Assembly: GCA_021647905.1 (NCBI GenBank) | Contig: JAKITW010000009.1 | Location: forward strand, 1 to 55,669 | Length of the DNA stretch: 55,669 bases | Source of the DNA: Desulfobacterales bacterium | GTDB lineage: Bacteria > Desulfobacterota > Desulfobulbia > Desulfobulbales > BM004 | Direction: 5' to 3' | Shown: piece by piece, positions 32,793-40,550 of the stretch | Position numbering within the stretch: the stretch's first letter is position 1 | Layout of the letters: each line of letters opens with the position of its first letter | Notes under the pieces: generated by a model | Seen by the model: the letters and a program-made list of their open reading frames with translations, nothing else | Database searches by the model: none | Told to the model about the DNA's origin: nothing | Made by a program: the position numbers and the translations under genes

Positions 32793-33947
32793 ATGGATGA
32801 ATCCTTAATACTGGCAAAACTGGATGAACTCTCCGCGGAGATAAAATCTCTGAAGTCCGGGGTGCTGGATGAGTTGAAAAGCGATCTGCAGCCGGTGGTT
32901 CAACTGGCCAGCCCGCATGTGATGAACTTTCTTGCCGACGTGGAAGGTGAGTACAGTAACGAGGAACTGGCCGCGCTGCTCAAGAACATCATGTTGAATA
33001 TCAAGAACCTGAACACCATGCTCGATATGCTCAAGGCGGGTATGGAGCTGAAGGACGACATGGGTCCGGTGGTCAAGCAGGGACTGCCCAAGCTCACCGA
33101 GTTCATGGCCGAGTTGGACGGCCAGTTCGATGGCCAGGAACTGGTGGCCCTGATGCGCAAGACCCTGTCCAACCTGGACAATTTCAACTCTGCCCTGGAT
33201 ATGCTCAAGGCGGGTATGGAGCTGAAGGATGACATGGGTCCGGTGGTCAAGCAGGGACTGCCCAAGCTCACCGAGTTCATGGCCGAGTTGGACGGCCAGT
33301 TCGATGGCCAGGAACTGGTGGCCCTGATGCGCAAGACCCTGTCCAATCTTGACAATTTCAACTCTGCCCTGGATATGCTCAAGGCGGGTATGGAGCTGAA
33401 GGACGACATGGGTCCGGTGGTCAAGCAGGGCTGGCCCAAGGTCATGTCGTTCATGGCTGATCTCCATGAAGGGGAGTTCAAGGCGGAGCACCTCGAGGAC
33501 CTGTTGCGGCAGTTCCTGCTTAACGTACAGACGTTCAGCGAGTTAATGAGCCTGATCAAGCCGGCAACCGAACTGGTGGATGAGGTTGGCGGGATTATGC
33601 GGCAGTACGACGTGTTCAGCAAGCTGAGCAGGTTCCTTTACGAGTTGGAGCAACGGGGATTCTTCCGGGTGCTGTCGAGCCTCGGCGAGGTGGTCAAGGA
33701 GTTCCATTGCAGCCCGACCCAGATGGAGATGATCTGCGAGGCGGTCAAGGACATTGAGCTTGGCAAACCCAGTTATGTCGGGCCGTTTGACATGGTCAAC
33801 GAGATCCGTGATCCCAATGTCCAGGAGACCCTGGGAGCCGCGTTTAAAATAATGAGGGCTGTTGGCTGCTGTCTGCGGGCCAATCGGCTCCGCCAGGTAG
33901 CGGAAGACTATCCGGAAGAGTTCCCGGGTATGACGGTGGGTAATTAA
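32793..33947 (+). CDS. DUF1641 protein with internal 58-residue repeats
   Basis: A 384-residue cytosolic, largely helical protein with DUF1641 features; DUF1641 genes are regular neighbours of SQR genes and probably encode a partner or regulator. Residues 77-134 and 135-192 are almost identical copies of a 58-residue unit (LDMLKAGMELKDDMGPVV...), followed by a partial third copy. The C-terminal third (FHCSPTQMEMICEAVKDIELGK, MRAVGCCLRAN) is unique and has three Cys. The stop is 180 bases before the SQR start. Confidence 0.85.
   Translation: MDESLILAKLDELSAEIKSLKSGVLDELKSDLQPVVQLASPHVMNFLADVEGEYSNEELAALLKNIMLNIKNLNTMLDMLKAGMELKDDMGPVVKQGLPKLTEFMAELDGQFDGQELVALMRKTLSNLDNFNSALDMLKAGMELKDDMGPVVKQGLPKLTEFMAELDGQFDGQELVALMRKTLSNLDNFNSALDMLKAGMELKDDMGPVVKQGWPKVMSFMADLHEGEFKAEHLEDLLRQFLLNVQTFSELMSLIKPATELVDEVGGIMRQYDVFSKLSRFLYELEQRGFFRVLSSLGEVVKEFHCSPTQMEMICEAVKDIELGKPSYVGPFDMVNEIRDPNVQETLGAAFKIMRAVGCCLRANRLRQVAEDYPEEFPGMTVGN
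33021..33430 (+). repeat. Near-identical 174-bp in-frame tandem repeat within the DUF1641 gene
   Basis: Unit 1 at 33021-33194, unit 2 at 33195-33368 and a partial unit 3 at 33369-33430. Units 1 and 2 differ at about four of 174 positions, all silent, so the duplication is recent or maintained by recombination. 174 is a multiple of three, so copy-number change keeps the frame. Confidence 0.95.
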
Positions 33948-34126
33948 CCGTTTGTTCCGCCGCCTGATGAAGCACCGCTGGTGCCGGTAACCGGTCTTGA
34001 TGTATCCGCAACGGGCATCGGTTACCAGCAACCAGGTTGAAAGAGGTTTTTTTAAAAAAGGGCATCCTGTGGCCATGTGGCTGGGGGAGTGGCCACACTA
34101 AAGAAAAAGCGGATAGGAGGCGCGAC

Positions 34127-35365
34127 ATGAAAAAACTAGTCATTCTCGGTGCCGGCTGCGCTGGCACCATGATGGCCAACAAGCTGCGGAGGGATCTGGA
34201 TTCCGACGAGTGGAAGATTACCATTATTGACAAGGATAATATCCACTACTACCAGCCGGGATTCCTGTTTGTTCCCTTTGGCATCAACTCACCCAAGGAG
34301 ATTAGGAAGAGCAAGCGGGAGTTTCTGCCCACCGGCGTTGATTTCGTAATCTCCGAACTGGTCAATGTGGATTGGGACAAGCAGGAAGTCTCCACCGCGA
34401 CCAAGGGCAAATTCAAGTACGATGTCCTGCTGATGTCGACTGGCTGTGATATCAGGCCCGAAGAGATTGAGGGGCTGCCGGATGCCTGGGGGGAAAACGC
34501 CTTTGGCTTCTATACCTATGAGAGCTGCCAGGATATGAAAAAGGCCCTGCGGAAATTCGAGGGCGGCAAGATAGTGGTCAACATCGCCGAGATGCCGATC
34601 AAGTGCCCGGTTGCGCCCCTGGAGTTCGCCTTTCTGGCTGACTGGCATTTTACCGAGCGCGGGATCCGGGACAAGGTGGAGATCGAGTTTGTCACCCCGC
34701 TGTCCGGCGCCTTTACCAAGCCGGTGGCCACCCGGGTTCTTACCAGTGCCTGTGAGGAAAAGAACATCAAAATCACCCCGAACTTCAGCCTGGGCTCGGT
34801 TAATGCCGGGAAGAAAACCATTGCCGCGTTCGACGGCACTGAAGTGGATTATGACATGCTGGTCTCGATCCCCCCCAACTTCGGCTCCCAGGTGATGATC
34901 GATTCCGGAATCGCCGACCCCATGGGCTACATCCCGGTGGACAAGCATACCCTCCAGCCGGAAGGTCGCGACAATGTCTGGGTACTGGGGGACGGCACCA
35001 ATGTGCCCACCTCCAAGGCCGGGGCGGTGGCCCATTTCCAGGCCGATGTCCTGCACGAGAACATTCTCGCCTATATCAATGGAGAGGCACAACATGCCCG
35101 GTCAGACGGGCACGCCCTCTGATTCATCGAATCAGGCTTCGGGAAAGCCTATGTTATCGATTTCAACTACACCACCGAACCGGTTGTTGGCAAATATCCG
35201 TTCCCTGCTATCGGGCCGATGGGGTTGCTGGAGAATACCGAGATGAATCATATCTCCAAACTGATGTTCAAATGGGTATACTGGAATCTCCTTCTTTCAG
35301 GCACCTGGCTTGGACCTCCAGGCCTCCAGCTTGAAGGAAAGCGGATTGATATGATCGGAAAATAG
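34127..35365 (+). CDS. sqr: Sulfide:quinone oxidoreductase, probable selenoprotein (Sec332)
   Basis: Membrane-bound FAD enzyme oxidising sulfide to sulfane sulfur and reducing quinone. Rossmann GAGCAG (residues 8-13), catalytic Cys160 in IKCPVAP, third Cys107 in TGCDIR, second FAD segment VWVLGDGTNVPTSKAG. The frame meets TGA at codon 332, then continues for 80 codons with the normal family C-terminus (FIESGFGKAYVIDFNY, GKYPFP, KWVYWNLLL) to TAG at 35363-35365, giving 412 residues, the expected length; stopping at TGA would leave 331. Homologues I recall have Cys in this place (GHANCFIESG), the partner of Cys160. A SECIS-like hairpin follows. RBS TAGGAGG before ATG 34127. Confidence 0.85.
35120..35122 (+). 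other. In-frame TGA, predicted selenocysteine codon
   Basis: TGA in frame with the SQR gene between ...SDGHAL and FIESGF.... The position corresponds to a redox-active Cys in SQR. Recoding as Sec is preferred to a nonsense mutation because the downstream frame is intact and a SECIS-like stem follows at the right distance. Confidence 0.8.
35134..35150 (+). promoter_or_regulatory. Bacterial SECIS-like hairpin
   Basis: AGGCTT (35134-35139), loop CGGGA, AAGCCT (35145-35150): 6-bp perfect stem starting 11 nt after the TGA, with the loop 17-22 nt downstream and G as its second base. This fits the bacterial SECIS pattern (loop 16-37 nt from UGA, G in the first two loop positions). A second small hairpin GATTC-ATC-GAATC overlaps the TGA itself. 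Confidence 0.7.
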
Positions 35366-35399
35366 CAGCTCTTTTTAACCACTACAGGACAACAAAAAA

Positions 35400-35440
35400 G
35401 CCGGGATCATCGGATAGAATCAGATGATCCCGGCTTTTTT
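35400..35440 (+). terminator. Intrinsic terminator of the SQR gene
   Basis: GCCGGGATCATC (35400-35411) and GATGATCCCGGC (35423-35434) form a 12-bp stem followed by six Ts. It lies 35 bases after the TAG at 35363 rather than near the TGA at 35120, which supports the longer reading of the SQR gene. Confidence 0.93.
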
Positions 35441-35477
35441 TATTTTCTTAACCCTGATGACCCCGTAACAAATCAGA

Positions 35478-35750
35478 ATGTCAGCCAAAACCACAAAGAG
35501 CGCAAAAAAAAGAAACAGGATCCGGGCCTGTTATAAGGATTATCTCAAGACCCTTGCTGAAGAGGAAAAAGATCGTTACCTCCGGGAAACCGTTCCCCTG
35601 GCCGGGATCATCAACACCTCGGACGGCGATGTCGAGGTCCTGGCCCGGGCCCGGGCGTATGACGCTGAACACGGCACTGATTTTTTTTCACTGGCCGTTG
35701 ATTTTACCATCTACTGCCTTGCCTGCCACCGGGTTGACTGTATCTGCTGA
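35478..35750 (+). CDS. Small Cys-containing hypothetical protein
   Basis: 90 residues: basic N-terminus (MSAKTTKSAKKRNRIRAC), central helical part, and C-terminal CLACHRVDCIC that could bind a metal. There is no clear RBS or promoter; the ATG lies about 40 bases after the SQR terminator. Family unknown. Confidence 0.55.
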   Translation: MSAKTTKSAKKRNRIRACYKDYLKTLAEEEKDRYLRETVPLAGIINTSDGDVEVLARARAYDAEHGTDFFSLAVDFTIYCLACHRVDCIC

Positions 35751-35765
35751 GTTTTTTTAAGGCCG

Positions 35766-36479
35766 CTATAATCCGAATCGTCCCACCTCAAGCTCGTGCA
35801 GCGGCAGAATCGTCCCGCCCGTTCCCATCTCCTTGACCAGTTGGGCCGTGTCGAACGCCTGGTAGGCGTCGCAATGGACCCCGGGGCAGACCGCCGGCCC
35901 GGCCGCTGGAAAATTCTCTTTATTGCTGCAGAAGCCCGGGATCACCACATGTCCCTCCGCGGTATTGATTCTGACCGACTGGCTGCCCGGGGTGTGTCCC
36001 GGGGAGAGGATCAACTCCAGGCCCGGATAGAGTTCCAGCTCACCGTCAACCGGGTTGACCCTGAGACCTTCAAGAAAGTCGGGCTCATACCGGTAATCCA
36101 GCGGATGGGGATCCCGGCAGAATTCCAGTTCCTTTTTCTGGATATAGAACTCCGCCTTGGTAAAGAGGAGATTGTTGCCGCAATGATCGTCGTGGAGATG
36201 GGTGTTGATCACCGTGTCGATATCAGCCGGAGTCAAGTTGTGCCGGGCCAGGGCCTCTTCCATTGGCAGGGGTTCGGCCAGGCCGGTTTCTTCGGTGAAT
36301 TCCGGCGGGGTGATGAAATCATCCAGGCCGGTGTCAACCAGGATGTTGCGGCCATCTCCCCGGACCAGAAAGGACCACATCGGCAGCCAGATGCGCTGTC
36401 CGTACTTGCGTTGGTAGGTCATGATTCCGTGGTCCACCCGCCGGATGCCGACCAGCAGCGGGGTGATTGTATATTCCAT
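35766..36479 (-). CDS. Metallo-beta-lactamase-fold hydrolase
   Basis: A 237-residue MBL-fold enzyme with the di-metal motif THLHDDHCGN (HxHxDH), further ligand His in LSPGHTPGSQ and a C-terminal LPLHELEV. The overall pattern (LVDTGLDDF, NTHLHDDH) resembles the AhlD/AttM-type lactonase branch, which includes N-acyl-homoserine lactonases, but also other hydrolases; the substrate is not assignable. Monocistronic, convergent with the small Cys gene. Confidence 0.88.
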   Translation of the reverse strand: MEYTITPLLVGIRRVDHGIMTYQRKYGQRIWLPMWSFLVRGDGRNILVDTGLDDFITPPEFTEETGLAEPLPMEEALARHNLTPADIDTVINTHLHDDHCGNNLLFTKAEFYIQKKELEFCRDPHPLDYRYEPDFLEGLRVNPVDGELELYPGLELILSPGHTPGSQSVRINTAEGHVVIPGFCSNKENFPAAGPAVCPGVHCDAYQAFDTAQLVKEMGTGGTILPLHELEVGRFGL

Positions 36480-36861
36480 TGGTTACTGCTCCTTCCATTC
36501 TGTTTTCATTGCTTCCCGCCGGCCGGACCGGCGGGATATTCTTTGGCAAAGAGTAGGAGAATCTATGACATGGGCGGACAATTGTCAATTGGGATCTTTT
36601 GATGCCGACCTGATCGCCGGTGATCGGGGTGATCGCCGTAACAGCGGGGAAAAAATTATCTCTGGCGGCCTGGAACGGATTGGCAAGAGCATTACTGGAG
36701 AATAAGCATGGACCTATCGGCAGATAGCTGGGACACAAATCGGTTCCGGGTACCACAAGGTGGTAATAATAACAGAACTTCGATAAGATGGGCGACAAAA
36801 AAACAGGCGCTTGGCATTGTAATAACGGGATAAACCTGGTAAGTACCTAGGCGGAAATGAA
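36480..36861. other. Intergenic region, MBL gene to R1 copy 2
   Basis: About 380 bases in the divergent gap. No gene with coding character on either strand; moderately AT-rich toward 36600-36800. It may hold the MBL promoter, which I cannot pinpoint. Confidence 0.4.
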
Positions 36862-36921
36862 GTAAGCGCTTGCCAGGCAGGAGGCAACCCGGAGTCCGGC
36901 GGCTTAGCCTGTGAGTGGTTA
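36862..36921. repeat. Structured dispersed element R1, copy 2
   Basis: Second copy of the element at 4697-4757, same orientation. Stem CAGGC (36874-36878)/GCCTG (36907-36911) replaces CAGGG/CCCTG of copy 1, a compensatory change; the core GGCAACCCGGAGTCCGGCGG is identical. It lies 88 bases upstream of the DsrE-like start and could be in its leader. Confidence 0.6.
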
Positions 36922-37009
36922 TGTTGCCCCGGCCGGCTGCCCGGCAATAATATCGGATACAAAAAGGATATTTATAAAATAGACAACCTATCACCCAGGG
37001 AGGAACAAA

Positions 37010-37369
37010 ATGGCAAAGATGTTATTTACGATCTCAAAGGGCATGGAGGGGGGCCAGATGGTGGCCCGGGCCTTTCATTTTGCCAAGGTGGCCAAGGAAA
37101 AGGGGCATGATGTGACCATCTTCCTTTTGGAAGACGGGGTCTACTGGGCCCAGTTCGGGATGACCGATGATTTTATCACCACCACCCGGGAGAAAATGAA
37201 GGAAATGGTCGACTATCTGTCCAATAACGGGGTGATGTTCTATGTCTGCAAGGCCTGTGTCGACAAGCGGTTGCTTGACCCCGATGAATTCATCACCGGC
37301 TGTGAACTCAAGGCGGCCCCTGAATATATCGATCTGATGGCTGAGAACGAAAGGACCTTCATGGTCTGA
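37010..37369 (+). CDS. DsrE-like sulfur-relay family protein
   Basis: A 119-residue DsrE/DsrF-fold protein with SKGMEGGQMVARAFHFAKVA at the N-terminus and Cys-bearing VCKACVDKRLLDPDE, plus Cys in ITGCELKAA. DsrE-like proteins bind persulfide sulfur on conserved Cys and hand it on in sulfur oxidation or reduction, tRNA thiolation or related trafficking. Strong RBS GGGAGGA; AT-rich -10-like TATAAAAT about 36 bases before. Near SQR, it may accept sulfane sulfur (inference). Confidence 0.85.
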   Translation: MAKMLFTISKGMEGGQMVARAFHFAKVAKEKGHDVTIFLLEDGVYWAQFGMTDDFITTTREKMKEMVDYLSNNGVMFYVCKACVDKRLLDPDEFITGCELKAAPEYIDLMAENERTFMV

Positions 37370-37443
37370 TCGTAACCACCGGCAGGCCGGGATCTCCTGC
37401 TCCCGGTTGGCTGGGACTACTCGTGGATCATGGTATTTCCGGA

Positions 37444-37472
37444 TTGACACTTCACCCGGGACCCGGTATAGG
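37444..37472 (+). promoter_or_regulatory. Promoter of the ATP-grasp gene
   Basis: TTGACA (37444-37449), 17-base spacer, TATAGG (37467-37472): a clear sigma-70 promoter giving a leader of roughly 95 nt before the ATG at 37574. Confidence 0.75.
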
Positions 37473-37499
37473 GGAGCATGGCCAGGGGGTGCGGCTTAT

Positions 37500-37544
37500 C
37501 TGGTGCCCGCTCGGAAATGAGGAGCATATCCGGACGGGCACCAG
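37500..37544 (+). promoter_or_regulatory. Hairpin in the 5' leader of the ATP-grasp gene
   Basis: CTGGTGCCCG (37500-37509) pairs perfectly with CGGGCACCAG (37535-37544) around a 25-base loop in which CGGA and TCCG can pair. No T-run, so more likely a regulatory leader than a terminator; I do not recognise a riboswitch class. Confidence 0.45.
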
Positions 37545-37573
37545 TTACCTTGAACAGAGGGCTTTGTATATCA

Positions 37574-38368
37574 ATGGCCAAAGGGAACCGTCCCTATATC
37601 GCGCTTGGGAGCAGGCTTTGTCGTCTTCCCGAAGTTCTCACCCTGGGAGTGCGGCCCAATTTTTTTGATTATTCGCCCGATGAAAGGCAATTGATGGCCG
37701 CGGCGGAGGTGATTCTCTATCCCACCCTGAATTACGCCCAGTTCTTCACCACCATTAACAAAAAAATCTTTCCCAGCATCGAGACCTATCTCTATCCCGA
37801 TGATAAGATCAAACAGACCACCCTGTTTTCCATGCTGGGCATCCCCCATCCCCGCACCCGGTTCTACTTCCGGCCCCGGGCCGAGCAGATTCTCAACGAT
37901 TTTACCTTTCCCTTTGTTGCTAAAAAACCACGCTCCTCGGCCTGTGGCCGGGGGGTCTACCTGATCCGCGGGCCAGAGGAGCTTGACAACTACCTTGCCC
38001 GAAACAACAAGGTTGCCTATATCCAGGAGTTCCTTCCCCATCACCGCGACCTGCGGGTGATCCTGATCAACTATCAATGCGTGCTGGCCTACTGGCGGCT
38101 GAGCGCCCCGAACGAGTTTCGCACCAACACCCACCAGGGCGGGGTGATTGATTTTGACGGTATTCCTCCGGCGGCGGTGGCCCTGGCGGAAGAATATGCC
38201 CGCAACTGCAAATTCAATGACGTGGGGCTTGATCTTATCCAGGGCCAGGGACAATGGAACCTGATCGAGGCCAACATGATGTACGGCCGGACAGGGCTGA
38301 GGATGAAGGGGATGGTACTCAAGGAGATCATCCGGGAAAAATTGCTTGCCGGGACTCTTTTCAGTTAG
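37574..38368 (+). CDS. RimK-type ATP-grasp ligase-like protein
   Basis: A 264-residue protein of ATP-grasp fold. FVAKKPRSSACGRGVYLI is the ATP-binding lysine and glycine-rich loop, YIQEFLPHHRDLRVILI the central strand pair, and LIEANMMYGRTGLR near the end the Mg-binding Glu/Asn segment. RimK-like enzymes join a carboxylate to an amine, for example adding amino acids to proteins or cofactors; substrate unknown. It has its own promoter and structured leader. The ATG at 37574 is chosen because the frame upstream overlaps the leader hairpin. Confidence 0.8.
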   Translation: MAKGNRPYIALGSRLCRLPEVLTLGVRPNFFDYSPDERQLMAAAEVILYPTLNYAQFFTTINKKIFPSIETYLYPDDKIKQTTLFSMLGIPHPRTRFYFRPRAEQILNDFTFPFVAKKPRSSACGRGVYLIRGPEELDNYLARNNKVAYIQEFLPHHRDLRVILINYQCVLAYWRLSAPNEFRTNTHQGGVIDFDGIPPAAVALAEEYARNCKFNDVGLDLIQGQGQWNLIEANMMYGRTGLRMKGMVLKEIIREKLLAGTLFS

Positions 38369-38398
38369 ATTAGTGTCTGTCTCGCTTCGCTCCGCACG

Positions 38399-38758
38399 GG
38401 TCTGTTTACTCGGCACAGTTAAGGTTAAAGCCCCCGCCTTCAGGCGGGTAGATTTATCACTTCCAATGGAATCCGGTTGGAAGGGAAGAGTTTTTTTACT
38501 TCGTGCTCGTGAACGTACTCGTGAACGTAAACGTGATCGAGACAAGAAAAAAATAAATATGTTGCGAGCAAGCAGGATGGATTATCAAGGAGAGTCGCTC
38601 GATAACTGGACTTGTCGTTCGCCAAAGGCACTTATGTTCGTGTACGAGTACGTTCACGTTCACGAGCACGGCAAAAACGGGTCTTGGACCCGTATCCCGA
38701 CTTTCAGTCGTTAAGTTAACCCACCGTCTTCAGACGGTGGTCTGTTTACTCGGCACAG
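38399..38758. mobile_element. IS200/IS605-like MITE with flanking 20-bp direct repeats
   Basis: About 340 bases with no transposase gene. Subterminal hairpins CCCGCC-TTCA-GGCGGG (38433-38448) and CCACCGTC-TTCA-GACGGTGG (38721-38740) share the loop TTCA, as in ends of IS200/IS605 elements. An internal 15-bp inverted repeat (38502-38516 and 38656-38670) is also present. Direct repeats GGTCTGTTTACTCGGCACAG lie at 38399-38418 and 38739-38758; the right copy contains the end of the FmdE gene. A 45-codon open frame inside has no recognisable product. Confidence 0.65.
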
Positions 38759-39261
38759 GGGATGCATGCCGTCCGGCCCGCTTTTTTCCGGGTCCTGGTC
38801 TCCATCACCTTTTCGCCGCAGAAATCGCAGGTCAGCGAATTCCTGATCCTGGCCCGGGCCGGGGCCTTGATATCGACCTTGCGCAGGCCGATGATCTCCT
38901 TGTCCGGGGCACCAAGCAGCCAGGTTACGAAACGGTCCCGGTCCCGGCGCAGCCCCGGGGGGACCGAGTCGTTGTTGAACACAATCCGCACCCCCTTGCC
39001 GGTACTGCGCTGGAACAGGGTGTAGACCTGTTTGCCGTAATCCCTGAAGATAAGGTTGCCCTTGCCAAAGGTGCAGCCGCTGAGATATTGCAGGGCATCC
39101 ACGCCGCAGGCATCGTTCTCGACAATTGCCACCAGTTCCTCATCCTCGGCCCTGATCCCTGACAAGAATCCGAGGCCTGCCAGCGTCATTCGATAGCCGA
39201 TTGCCAGGCCCGGACAGCTGTGGCCGTGGAAGGCGATTATTTCATCGTAGGGTGTGTCCAT
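38746..39261 (-). CDS. FmdE-like protein with zinc ribbon
   Basis: A 171-residue FmdE-family protein. The N-terminal domain has the family signature FHGHSCPGLAIGYR and ENDACGVDALQYLSGCTFGKGN; the C-terminus carries a zinc ribbon, CDFCGE...CIPC. FmdE proteins accompany molybdenum/tungsten formylmethanofuran dehydrogenases and occur in many sulfate reducers, but their role is not established. ATG 39261 (GGAGA RBS). The final codons and stop lie in the 20-bp direct repeat flanking the MITE. Confidence 0.88.
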   Translation of the reverse strand: MDTPYDEIIAFHGHSCPGLAIGYRMTLAGLGFLSGIRAEDEELVAIVENDACGVDALQYLSGCTFGKGNLIFRDYGKQVYTLFQRSTGKGVRIVFNNDSVPPGLRRDRDRFVTWLLGAPDKEIIGLRKVDIKAPARARIRNSLTCDFCGEKVMETRTRKKAGRTACIPCAE

Positions 39262-39638
39262 TGTTTTCTCCAGACATTTTCTTGTAAGGTTTCGGTAAAC
39301 CCCGTACGTTTGAGGTTGGACCGGGAAAGGGGTTTTCTTATACCGAACGGTGTAGCGGACCCTGAGCCGCGGCTGTGACGGCAAAAGCGGAATTTGAAAC
39401 AACTTCGGCATGATATGCTTATGGCTTCCGAATCGCCGTTGCGGCGAAGCGAGTTCCTGCTTGATAGCCTGTTTATGAACAGCCGGCCCTTTTCAATGGA
39501 GCGGCCGTTGGTAGAAGAAAACCCCTTTCCCGACAGGAGGGGGGTACTGAATGTTTACATTTTCTTTTGGTTATTTTTTGTTCACCACCTGATCACGGGG
39601 CTGCCTGCCGGTTACGAACAAGGCGGGCAGATGGATAA
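39262..39638. other. Intergenic region, FmdE to alpha/beta hydrolase
   Basis: A 377-base divergent gap. No gene with coding character. CGCCGTTGCGGCG near 39434 is a small stem; otherwise no feature stands out. Confidence 0.4.
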
Positions 39639-40502
39639 ATGAATCTACGAGGACCAATCTTGCAGGGATTATTCGTTCTCATCGGTCTCGGCCTGTGCGC
39701 GTACGGGGCCGTTATGCTGGTGGTCTATCTCTCCCAGGAGGGGCTGCTCTTCTACCCCAATCTGCCGTCCCGGAGCCTTTCCGCAACCCCGGCCCGGATC
39801 AACCTTGATTTCGAGGAGGTCCAACTCTTCACTCCGGACAAGGTGAAGCTGCACGGCTGGTTCGTGCCGGCCCCTCTGCGGGCAACCGACTCCAAGGTGA
39901 TTCTTTTTTTTCACGGCAATGCCGGTAACATTTCCCACCGGCTCGATTCGATCAGGATATTCCATGACCTCGGTCTCGCGGTATTGATCATCGACTACCG
40001 GGGCTACGGCCAAAGTGAGGGCACAATCAGCGAACCGGGCCTTTATCTTGATGGGGAGGCGGCCTGGCTCCATCTCACCCGGGACCGGAATTATGCCCCC
40101 CGCGATATCGTGATCTTCGGCCGCTCCCTGGGCGGGGCGATCGCCACTCACCTGGCCCGTGGCCGCCGGCCCCATGCCCTGATCATCGAGTCCGCCTTCA
40201 CCTCGGTGCCGGACATCGCCGCTTCGCTCTATCCCTTTCTGCCGGTGCGCTGGCTGAGTAAATATAAGTTAGACATCCGCAAACTGCTGGCCGGGGTCGC
40301 CTGCCCGGTCCTGGTGGTGCACAGCCGGGATGACGACATTATCCCCTACAGCCACGGCCGCCGGCTGTTTGACGCGGCCAGGCCGCCCAAGCAGTTTCTG
40401 GAACTACGGGGCGACCACAACCAGGGATTTCTTTTGTCCGGCCCGCATTATTCCGACGGGGTGCGGCGGTTTCTGGAAAAGGTATCGGATGGTGTACCAT
40501 AA
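39639..40502 (+). CDS. Membrane-anchored alpha/beta hydrolase
   Basis: A 287-residue serine hydrolase with an N-terminal membrane helix (about residues 8-30). The alpha/beta hydrolase core shows oxyanion segment FFHGNAGNISHR, nucleophile elbow GRSLGGAIA, acid in HSRDDDIIPY and catalytic His in RGDHNQGF. It resembles the S33 aminopeptidase-like/ABHD13-type lysophospholipase group; substrate unknown. No operon partner; converges on the large Cys-rich gene. Confidence 0.88.
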   Translation: MNLRGPILQGLFVLIGLGLCAYGAVMLVVYLSQEGLLFYPNLPSRSLSATPARINLDFEEVQLFTPDKVKLHGWFVPAPLRATDSKVILFFHGNAGNISHRLDSIRIFHDLGLAVLIIDYRGYGQSEGTISEPGLYLDGEAAWLHLTRDRNYAPRDIVIFGRSLGGAIATHLARGRRPHALIIESAFTSVPDIAASLYPFLPVRWLSKYKLDIRKLLAGVACPVLVVHSRDDDIIPYSHGRRLFDAARPPKQFLELRGDHNQGFLLSGPHYSDGVRRFLEKVSDGVP

Positions 40503-40550
40503 GGAAGGGGAGCTTTAACAGAAAACGGATCGCAACTTAACCCCTTACCG

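Noticed and set aside
34974-35246. Frame-shifted open frame covering the SQR 3' region
   Set aside because: The conserved SQR C-terminus continues in the original frame after the TGA, so no frameshift is needed; the alternative frame has no SQR similarity.
38746-39261. Selenocysteine in the FmdE-like or DsrE-like proteins
   Set aside because: Their conserved positions encode ordinary Cys and the frames have normal family ends, so no recoding is needed.
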